NCBI GenBank assembly: GCA_003153335.1
Contig: PLYG01000020.1
Span: forward strand, 1-11,726
Length of the DNA stretch: 11,726 nt
Reading direction: 5' to 3'
Origin: Betaproteobacteria bacterium
GTDB lineage: Bacteria > Pseudomonadota > Gammaproteobacteria > Burkholderiales > Casimicrobiaceae
Shown here: positions 1-5,744 of the stretch, piece by piece
How the letters are laid out: each line of letters begins with the position of its first letter
How positions within the stretch are numbered: the stretch's first letter is position 1
Notes under the pieces: model-generated
The model's database searches: none
Seen by the model: the letters and a program-made list of their open reading frames with translations, nothing else
Told to the model about the DNA's origin: nothing
Position numbers and translations under genes: made by a program

Positions 1-630
1 CACGCCATCCGCTACAACATGAACCTGACGGTGATGCTGCACGACAACCAGATCTACGGCCTGACCAAGATGCAGGCCTCGCCCACTTCCCCCATAGGCA
101 CCAAGAGCAACACGACGCCGCGCGGTTCGTACCTGGAAGCGCTGAATCCGCTGACCGTGACGCTCGGCGTGCAGAACGTGTCCTTCGTCGCGCAGGTCGT
201 CGACTGGATTCCGGAAATATTGTACGACGTGGTGAAAGCGGCTTACCACCACAAGGGCCTTTCGTTCATCCGCATCATCCAGCGCTGCCCGGAATGGCTG
301 CCCAAGCTGTTCGAGCCGTGGCTGCACGATCCCGGTCGCATTCTTCTGCTGCATCACGAAGATGGACTGCGCGTGAGCCCCGGGCTCGCCAAGACCTATC
401 AGAACCAGGCGCTGCACGATCCTTCGAACATCCACCGCGCGCGCGAAATCGCCAGCGGCACGGACCCGATACCGGTGGGCATTCTTTACCGCAACCCGGC
501 GGTGCCGTGCTACGAGGAGACCCGGCACGCGGGACAGCTGCACACGGCGGAACAGGTCAAGACCGGCCTTGAAGCCGAATTCGACAAGTTCACGGTGTGG
601 CCGCAGAAGGAAGCGCGCGCCAGCACCTGA
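1..630 (+). CDS. 2-oxoacid:ferredoxin oxidoreductase, beta (TPP-binding) subunit, 5'-truncated by window edge
   Basis: The reading frame is open from base 1 to a TGA at 628-630, giving 209 residues of the C-terminal part of the beta subunit. An ATG at base 19 lies inside the gene and is not the start. Near the fragment's N-terminus, DNQIYGLTKMQASPTS (residues 15-30) matches the second half of the TPP/Mg site of KorB/PorB-type subunits, whose usual form is NN-x-YGLT-x-x-Q-x-SPT. The upstream GDGD half lies outside the window. The family oxidatively decarboxylates a 2-oxoacid to acyl-CoA while reducing ferredoxin, in the cytoplasm. The alpha/gamma subunit is probably just upstream. A ferredoxin-domain protein follows 65 bp downstream on the same strand, a natural partner. 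The substrate (pyruvate, 2-oxoglutarate, branched-chain or aryl 2-oxoacid) cannot be told from this fragment. The family call is firm. Confidence 0.88.
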   Translation, partial: HAIRYNMNLTVMLHDNQIYGLTKMQASPTSPIGTKSNTTPRGSYLEALNPLTVTLGVQNVSFVAQVVDWIPEILYDVVKAAYHHKGLSFIRIIQRCPEWLPKLFEPWLHDPGRILLLHHEDGLRVSPGLAKTYQNQALHDPSNIHRAREIASGTDPIPVGILYRNPAVPCYEETRHAGQLHTAEQVKTGLEAEFDKFTVWPQKEARAST

Positions 631-641
631 AACGCAGCATG

Positions 642-655
642 GCCAACGCCTTGGC
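642..655 (+). other. Small hairpin between the oxidoreductase beta gene and its partner
   Basis: GCCAA (642-646) and TTGGC (651-655) form a 5-bp stem with a 4-nt loop in the 65-bp spacer. There is no T-tract, so it is not a convincing terminator. It could be an RNA processing or attenuation element, or chance. A five-codon ATG...TAG at 668-685 follows, too short to call a gene. Confidence 0.2.
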
Positions 656-695
656 AACCGAGATAACATGAAAACCTACGAGTAGAGCCGGAAAA

Positions 696-2912
696 ATGGA
701 AGCTGAACTGCAAACTCAAATCGCTTTTCACCTGACCGGCAAGCAGCCCGGCACCACACTCGACAGCGCGGATGGAACGGACGCGTGCCCCGCGCTGCTC
801 GCGAGGTATCGCGACCTCACCGCGCTGCGCTACGATTTTCCGCTGGTACTGCTGCGCAATGCCGATGAGAAAGCCTACGTGCAATGCCTGTCAGGCGTCG
901 TGGACAACGTGGTTCACGGTATCGTCAAGGATGAAGACGGCGACCGTCTGACCAAGCAACTGCTGCGCCTGGAGCGGGAAATCCGCGTCCTGCTGGAAAG
1001 CGGCGCGAAGGGATCGCTGTCGGTGCTGTGGGACACGGCCGCCAGCATGCTCGCGGCCCGCGGTGACGATGCATTCAAGGACAGCATGAAGCGCGGGCGC
1101 GCGGCGCTGAAGGTGGAGGGGGAAGTTGCCGACTGCGACAAGATCATGCCGGCCCGCCTGCTCAATCACGCGTGGGCCGTGGTTCAGGACCGAAAGACCG
1201 ACAAGCTTAGTGAGGATCTCAGGCGTCTGGCCATCAAGTTATCGGACATCCTCAAGGCAGACTTGGCGGGCTCCGAGGCAGGACGCAGCGCGGCAAACCT
1301 CAAGGCCGCAATCGGGACCGGACATGCGGACGTATTCGATTTCGACGTGCTCTCGCGTGTGCTTTCCAAAGCGGCGGCCAGAGACAGCTTGCCCGAGGAT
1401 CGCCGCCGCCGCATCGAGTTCTTGTTGTCGGTGCTGAAAGCGCAGCGCTTTTTCCCGATGCCGGAGGAAGGCGGCGGGCGAACCGCCCAGGATCGTCCTT
1501 ACGCATTCGTGTTCGATAGTTGCACCGACGCGCTAGCGGCTTACCGCGAGCGGCTGCCCAAGGCCGTGGAACTCGCCAAGTGCATCGCGATAGCCGAACT
1601 CGAAGTCGAGGGCGAGTACAGCGAAGCCAAGCATGAAACGCTCTTCAGGGACTTCGGCGAAGGCGGCCTGGGGCAGGAAGAATTGGCGTATTTTCCCGAT
1701 TACCTGGTCTGTGTATCTGCCGACACGCTGCGGGCGAGCGAAAGCGACAAGCTGATGGAAATGCTGTCGGCGGGGCTGCCGGTCAAGATCCTGGTGCAGA
1801 CCGATGACCTGCGGGCGGAATCGCCGATCGCCGGCGATGGGCACTTCGCCTTGGGTATGCGCGGCAAGCAGTTGGCCAACATGGCGATCGGGCTTAACGA
1901 CGTGTATGTGCTGCAATCCAGCAGTTCGAATCTGTTCCAGTTCCGCGACCGGATTCTCAAAGGCATGTCTTTCGCCGGCCCGGCGCTGTTTAGCGTCTAT
2001 TCGGGTGCCTCCCGGGAGACAGGCACGCTGCCGCCGTATCTGAACGCGGCGGCCGCTATGGAATCGCGCGCCTTCCCGGCCTACACTTACGACCCGTCCG
2101 CGGGCCCGAATTGGGCGTCGCGCTTCGATCTCGAAGCGAATTCCCAGGTGGAGGCCGACTGGCCGGTGCAGAACTTCAGTTACGAGGACGAGAATCACCA
2201 GCGCGTGTGCGTGGACATCGCTTTCACTCTCGTCGACTTCGTTGCCTGCGACAAGCGTTATGCCAAACATTTTGCGCGAGTGCCGCGCGCCAGGTGGAAT
2301 GTCAACATGATTCCGGTCGGCGAGTATTTGCGCCTTGAGGCCGGGGACACGCCCGACAAGGTTCCATTCGTCGCGATCGTAGGCAGCGACAACATGCTGC
2401 AGCGTGCCATCGTCGACGACAGGCTGACGCGCGCTGCACTACGCTGCCGCGAGTCCTGGCATAGCCTGCAGGAACTCGGCGGTATCCATAACTCGCACGC
2501 AGAACGGCTGCTCGCGAAGGAAAAAAAGAGCTGGGAAGAGCAGGAGCGCGGCAAAACCGAGGCGCCCGCGCCGGAGACCAGAGCGCCAGTGCAGGCTGCG
2601 GCGGCCGGACCCTCAACCGCCGCGGCACCTGCTGCGGCTGCCGAGCCCGAAGAAAAGAAATCGGCGGACGAGGCCTACATCGAGACGCCACGCTGCACGA
2701 CTTGCAACGAGTGCACACAGATCAACGACAAGATGTTCGCCTACAATGAAAACAAACAGGCATATGTCGCCAACCCGGACGCCGGCACCTACGCCCAGCT
2801 TGTGGAAGCTGCGGAAAGCTGCCAGGTTGCCATCATCCATCCCGGCAAGCCGCGCAATCCCAGCGAGCCAGGGATCGAGGAACTGCTCAAGCGCGCCGAA
2901 GTCTTCGCGTAG
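696..2912 (+). CDS. PFOR-like protein with degenerate TPP region and C-terminal [4Fe-4S] ferredoxin domain
   Basis: 738 aa starting at ATG 696; the ribosome site is weak (GAG/GCCGG before the ATG). Residues 1-250 are charged and helical and were not recognised. Residues ~290-480 follow the order of the C-terminal part of pyruvate:ferredoxin oxidoreductases: FPDYLVCV (333-340), KILVQTDD (364-371), a KQLANMA...NDVYVL stretch (391-406), GPALFSVYSG (428-437) and FPAYTYDP (460-467). The TPP signature GDG...N and the NTGGQ loop of true PFOR are missing at the expected place, so this copy probably does no TPP chemistry. A linker rich in Ala, Pro and Glu (~612-655) leads to a ferredoxin domain with CxxCxxC at 667/670/673 and a fourth Cys at 709, followed by Gln instead of the usual Pro. 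It probably carries electrons for the upstream oxidoreductase, with the degenerate part acting as scaffold or dock. The ferredoxin domain is sure; the PFOR relationship rests on motif order read by eye. Confidence 0.75.
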   Translation: MEAELQTQIAFHLTGKQPGTTLDSADGTDACPALLARYRDLTALRYDFPLVLLRNADEKAYVQCLSGVVDNVVHGIVKDEDGDRLTKQLLRLEREIRVLLESGAKGSLSVLWDTAASMLAARGDDAFKDSMKRGRAALKVEGEVADCDKIMPARLLNHAWAVVQDRKTDKLSEDLRRLAIKLSDILKADLAGSEAGRSAANLKAAIGTGHADVFDFDVLSRVLSKAAARDSLPEDRRRRIEFLLSVLKAQRFFPMPEEGGGRTAQDRPYAFVFDSCTDALAAYRERLPKAVELAKCIAIAELEVEGEYSEAKHETLFRDFGEGGLGQEELAYFPDYLVCVSADTLRASESDKLMEMLSAGLPVKILVQTDDLRAESPIAGDGHFALGMRGKQLANMAIGLNDVYVLQSSSSNLFQFRDRILKGMSFAGPALFSVYSGASRETGTLPPYLNAAAAMESRAFPAYTYDPSAGPNWASRFDLEANSQVEADWPVQNFSYEDENHQRVCVDIAFTLVDFVACDKRYAKHFARVPRARWNVNMIPVGEYLRLEAGDTPDKVPFVAIVGSDNMLQRAIVDDRLTRAALRCRESWHSLQELGGIHNSHAERLLAKEKKSWEEQERGKTEAPAPETRAPVQAAAAGPSTAAAPAAAAEPEEKKSADEAYIETPRCTTCNECTQINDKMFAYNENKQAYVANPDAGTYAQLVEAAESCQVAIIHPGKPRNPSEPGIEELLKRAEVFA

Positions 2913-3113
2913 GGATCGGCCAGCGCGCCCTCGAGACACCGCAAGCCACCGCGCGACAACAGCCCCTCAAGTGTGGGGTACCCGAGAGGCCAAACGGGCG
3001 GAAATTGAACGCGTCAGTCGGGAAATCGAGGAGCGCAAGAAGTGAGCTTTCCACGATTTTTTGTTCTCCAACCGGGCCACTTTACGCCGTCACGGCTTCC
3101 GTTAGCGCCCCAA

Positions 3114-3385
3114 TCACGGTTTCCAGAGCTTCGCGGCGCGCGAGCGGCGGATTGTGGCGTCGTGCGTGGCGAGCAGGCGCCCGCCGAGCATACGCAACTG
3201 CTCCCAGGGTTCAAGGCTGCTGGACCCTGCGGCTGGTCCCGTAGGACTCAGACGCACGACCACCTTGCCGCAGCGCGTGATGGTCACCGGCTTGCCGGTC
3301 TTTTCCACGCTGCGGATGATGTCCAGGCAGTGGTGTTTGAACTCGGTGACTGAAATGTCTATTTGTGTATTCTCTAAATGGCCAT
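3114..3385 (-). pseudogene. Orphan Phd/YefM-family antitoxin with damaged start
   Basis: Read on the - strand, the frame ending in TGA at 3114-3116 encodes DISVTEFKHHCLDIIRSVEK followed by TGKPVTITRCGKVVVRLSP. This is the N-terminal DNA-binding signature of Phd/YefM antitoxins: an IS-x-x-EFK start, then a G-x-PV-x-IT-x-x-GK-x-V-x-x-L strand-turn-strand. A PWEQLR...GRLLA segment follows, also typical. The frame opens after a TGA and has no ATG, GTG or TTG before the antitoxin begins; the first GTG (3308) would remove half the domain. An ATG at 3383-3385 sits one base out of frame, and one extra T in the TTT run (3376-3378) would join it to the antitoxin frame, giving MAILENTQIDIS. No PIN- or RelE-type toxin follows downstream (2913-3113). 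It is probably a remnant, though a rare start codon cannot be excluded. Confidence 0.6.
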
Positions 3386-3409
3386 TTTCAGGAAATCAAG
3401 CAGGAAACT

Positions 3410-3511
3410 TTACAACTCTTTACGCTTCACGGCAACGCGGATACGCTCGAGCTTGATGTCGCACCTGGCGACGAGCGCTTTCCAGCGGTCGATTTCGCCC
3501 TGCACGAGCGT
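3410..3511 (-). pseudogene. C-terminal tail of a TctC/Bug-family tricarboxylate-type substrate-binding protein (relic)
   Basis: Directly after the deacylase stop, in a different - strand frame, an open stretch ends at TAA 3410-3412. It encodes LVQGEIDRWKALVARCDIKLE and then a short basic tail. Acid-x-x-(R/K)W-x-x-(V/L)(I/V)-x-x-x-x-IK-x-E is the usual end of periplasmic Bug/TctC binding proteins of tripartite tricarboxylate transporters, which are very abundant in betaproteobacteria. Only about 33 codons remain. Upstream, the frame runs into the deacylase coding sequence with no similarity I can see, so the rest was probably deleted when the deacylase gene came to lie next to it. Assignment is by motif memory only. 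Confidence 0.42.
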
Positions 3512-3512
3512 G

Positions 3513-4523
3513 TCAGCCCGCGTAGTCGGTGGCCAGATGCACGACGCAGTCGCCGCGTTCGACGCGCCCGTAGTGACGCTTGCAGATCACCATGCCATCG
3601 CCGTCGAAATGACAGCTCTCGGGCGGCCGTCCCGGGTTGTCCACAAAGTGCACGTGGCCGCAGACCTGGCCTGCCCTGACGTTGTCGCCAAGCTCCACCG
3701 CCGGCTCGAAGAGTCCAGCTTCGGGTGCATAGACGTAATAGTCCCGGCTTTTGATTTCCATCAGCCGGGTGGGACCGGAGAAATCGCCGACCGCGCTGGC
3801 GGCGTCGATGATGCCGGCGTGCGCGAGCAGGTTGCGCACGCCCTGCTCGATGATGCGCACGCCCGCGCTGCTGACCGAGCCACCGCCGCCAAATTCGCCC
3901 CCCAGCGCGACCAAGCCGCGGCTGGTCGCGGCAACCGAAGACAGCCGGCGATCCAGACTGTAGGCCCAGATCAGGCCGATCGGCGCGCCGAAGGCCTTCA
4001 ACGCTTTCATCGTTCGCTGGTTGCGCTCCGGCAGGTCGCCCAGGCGCATGGAAGCAAACGGCAGGTACTGCAAGGACGAGCCTCCCGAATGCAGATCATG
4101 GTGGAAGTCCGCCAGCGGATAGAGCACGGTGTCGATATAGTGCGCTATCGCAACAGTGGGCGTGCCGTCGGGGTCTCCCGGGAATGCGCGATTCAGATTG
4201 CCGTCGTCGATCGGCGAGACGCGCGCCCCGGCCATGGCGGCCGGCAGGTTGGCGGCAGGCAGAATGATGATGCGGCCCCGGATGTCATCCGGAGCAAGCT
4301 CGCGCACCAGCTTGCACAGGGCGATCTGCCCCTCGTATTCGTCGCCATGATTGCCCGACATCAGGAACGCGGTGGGCCCGTTGCCGTTCCGGATCACGGT
4401 GATCGGGATCGCGATATTGCCGTACGCCGAGCGGGTCACGGAATGCGGCAACTGCAGCCAGCCGTTCTGTTTGCCATCCTTTTCGTAATCGATGCGGGTC
4501 CAGATCCTCGACGCGCTGGTCAT
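3513..4523 (-). CDS. DoeB/EutE-like zinc-dependent N-acyl amino acid deacylase (AstE/AspA, succinylglutamate desuccinylase/aspartoacylase family)
   Basis: 336 aa. The start is set at ATG 4521-4523 because AAGGAGA sits 4 nt upstream; an ATG ten codons earlier lacks such a site. Zinc ligands are visible as GNHGDEYEG (H59, E62) and HHDLHSGG (H145). GGEFGGGG (E210) carries the probable catalytic glutamate. SPIDDGNLNRAFPG (103-116) is the family's substrate-side motif. The C-terminal domain ends in VERGDCVV. Overall length and motif order resemble DoeB, N2-acetyl-L-2,4-diaminobutanoate deacetylase of ectoine breakdown. The reaction is probably cytoplasmic removal of an acyl group from an amino acid. 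It is the last gene of a likely operon, 60 bp after threonine aldolase. A paralogue lies at 10884-11726. The family is certain; the ectoine-related substrate is an inference, since no ectoine hydrolase is seen here. Confidence 0.82.
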   Translation of the reverse strand: MTSASRIWTRIDYEKDGKQNGWLQLPHSVTRSAYGNIAIPITVIRNGNGPTAFLMSGNHGDEYEGQIALCKLVRELAPDDIRGRIIILPAANLPAAMAGARVSPIDDGNLNRAFPGDPDGTPTVAIAHYIDTVLYPLADFHHDLHSGGSSLQYLPFASMRLGDLPERNQRTMKALKAFGAPIGLIWAYSLDRRLSSVAATSRGLVALGGEFGGGGSVSSAGVRIIEQGVRNLLAHAGIIDAASAVGDFSGPTRLMEIKSRDYYVYAPEAGLFEPAVELGDNVRAGQVCGHVHFVDNPGRPPESCHFDGDGMVICKRHYGRVERGDCVVHLATDYAG

Positions 4524-4527
4524 GGTT

Positions 4528-4534
4528 TCTCCTT
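4528..4534 (-). promoter_or_regulatory. Shine-Dalgarno of the DoeB-like gene
   Basis: AAGGAGA on the - strand, 4 nt before ATG 4523. It is the best ribosome-binding site in the window and decides the start against the in-frame upstream ATG at 4553. Confidence 0.75.
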
Positions 4535-4583
4535 GGAACTGCGCAGCGGGCACAATGAGCGCATGGGTAAAGTCGCAGCGCGC

Positions 4584-5651
4584 TCAGGCAGCGGCTGCGG
4601 CTGCGGCTGCGGCCGCCACATGTAGGCTTATGCTGCCCGTCAATGCGGCGACATCGGCGTCGCTGGTGTCCCAGCGGCACACGATGCGTGCCAGCCGGGG
4701 GCCGCGGCGATAGAACAGGATGCCGTCCTTCTCCAGGTTCGACAGCACCGCCGGCGCCATGTCAATGAACAATTCATTGGCTTGCACGGGCGCGAGGATC
4801 GTGACGCCGGCGATCGGTTCGATCCGTGCGGCAATGGCGGTGGCCGCGGCGTTGGCCTGGCGCGCGAGCCGCAGCCACAGATCATCTGCGACATAGGCGA
4901 TGATCTGCGCCGACGCGAAGCGCATCTTGGACCAGACCAGTCCGGCCCGGCACAGATGAAAGCCGATGCTGGTAGCGGCATCCGGCGCAAAGACGACAAT
5001 CGCGTCGGCCAGCAGGCCGCCGTTCTTGGTTACGCCGAACGAGAGCACGTCGACGCCGGCGCGCCAACTGGCTTCGGCCGGCGTGCATCCCAGCCGCGCG
5101 AGGGCGTTGGCGAAGCGGGCGCCGTCCATGTGCACTCGCAGTCCCTGGGCATGGGCGACCCGGCTGACGGCTGCGATCTCGTCGATGCTGTAGACCGCGC
5201 CCAGGTCGGTGGCCTGGACCAGGTTGACGGCGGCAGGCTGGCTCTTGTGGGCCAGGCCGGTGCCGGCCGTAGCTATCGCACTCTCCAGGGCGTCGGCGCT
5301 CACCTTGCCGAACGTTCCGGCAAGCTGCACCAGCTTGGTACCGCCGCCGAAAAAGCTGGTGGCATTGCATTCCGAGGTGTTGATGTGGGCGTCCGGGCTG
5401 CAATACACCGCGCCGAAAGGAGTGCATGACGCGGCCAGCGCGACGGCATTGGCGGCGGTGCCGGTGGGCACGGGAAAGACGCGGACCGGCGCCTCGAACA
5501 CCTCGGCCAGGCGGGTCTGCAATGCCGCGGTGAACGTGTCGGCGCCATAGCCGAGTTCGGTCCCCGTGTTCGCCGTGGTGAGCGCTTCGAGCAACTCCGG
5601 GGCGGCGCGTCCGCAGTTGACGCTGCGAAAATCAATGGTGGATTTGGTCAT
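4584..5651 (-). CDS. Low-specificity L-threonine aldolase (PLP, beta-eliminating lyase family) with poly-Ala tail
   Basis: 355 aa, ATG at 5649-5651. Threonine aldolases cleave threonine and other beta-hydroxy alpha-amino acids to glycine and an aldehyde. Visible family marks are the DAHI histidine (H89, stacking on PLP), HMDGAR (D176 binds the PLP ring nitrogen, R179) and SFGVTKNGG with the Schiff-base lysine K209. The length is near the family's usual ~340-350 aa. The C-terminus ends in ten alanines (346-355) from a short GC-rich repeat, probably an expansion past the normal end. It lies 93 bp after the S9 peptidase gene and 60 bp before the DoeB-like gene, all on one strand, suggesting co-transcription. 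The pairing suggests deacylation followed by retro-aldol cleavage of a beta-hydroxy amino acid. D- versus L-specificity is inferred from fold family; gene symbol (ltaE-like) left open. Confidence 0.85.
   Translation of the reverse strand: MTKSTIDFRSVNCGRAAPELLEALTTANTGTELGYGADTFTAALQTRLAEVFEAPVRVFPVPTGTAANAVALAASCTPFGAVYCSPDAHINTSECNATSFFGGGTKLVQLAGTFGKVSADALESAIATAGTGLAHKSQPAAVNLVQATDLGAVYSIDEIAAVSRVAHAQGLRVHMDGARFANALARLGCTPAEASWRAGVDVLSFGVTKNGGLLADAIVVFAPDAATSIGFHLCRAGLVWSKMRFASAQIIAYVADDLWLRLARQANAAATAIAARIEPIAGVTILAPVQANELFIDMAPAVLSNLEKDGILFYRRGPRLARIVCRWDTSDADVAALTGSISLHVAAAAAAAAAA
4587..4616. repeat. GC-rich hexamer repeat encoding ten alanines
   Basis: On the + strand CTGCGG/GCTGCG units repeat in tandem. 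On the coding (-) strand these read as alternating GCA/GCC/GCG codons at the very end of threonine aldolase, just before its TGA. Such tracts can expand or contract by slippage. Confidence 0.75.
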
Positions 5652-5744
5652 GAATACTCTCGGTTTTCAACCCCGGCACGCTCGTCTGCAACCGCAAGCT
5701 GGCAGCACGGTCGATTCGAACGAACCGACGGTTGATGCACCCGG

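Larger units (their letters stand above)
2913..3512. other. 600-bp stretch with no intact gene: decayed-gene zone
   Basis: This lies between two convergent units, the + strand ferredoxin gene and the - strand deacylase gene. It holds an antitoxin relic (3114-3385, - strand), a binding-protein tail (3410-3511, - strand) and two unassigned open pieces. One is a charged helical + strand piece ending at 3045 (REAKRAEIERVSREIEERKK). The other is a - strand piece ending at a TAA at 3082-3084 (PLARREALETVIGALTEAVTA). No terminator with a clear T-tract, no transposase and no flanking inverted repeats were seen. Bases 3361-3420 are clearly more A+T-rich than the surroundings. Confidence 0.5.

Noticed and set aside
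668..685. Five-codon ATG...TAG before the ferredoxin gene as a leader peptide
   Set aside because: Too short, lacks runs of one amino acid and no attenuator structure follows.
1533..2270. 245-codon open frame on the - strand
   Set aside because: Antisense to the PFOR-like/ferredoxin gene; composition is His/Arg-rich with no motif.
2913..3113. Toxin partner of the antitoxin
   Set aside because: All - strand frames here are short and none shows PIN acidic residues or RelE-like features.
4524..4553. Upstream ATG (4553) for the DoeB-like protein
   Set aside because: The ten extra residues are not family-like and no ribosome site precedes them, while AAGGAGA lies 4 nt before ATG 4523.
3378..4625. 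415-codon open frame on the + strand
   Set aside because: Antisense to the DoeB-like gene, which has intact zinc-binding motifs and a strong ribosome site; the + product shows no family pattern.
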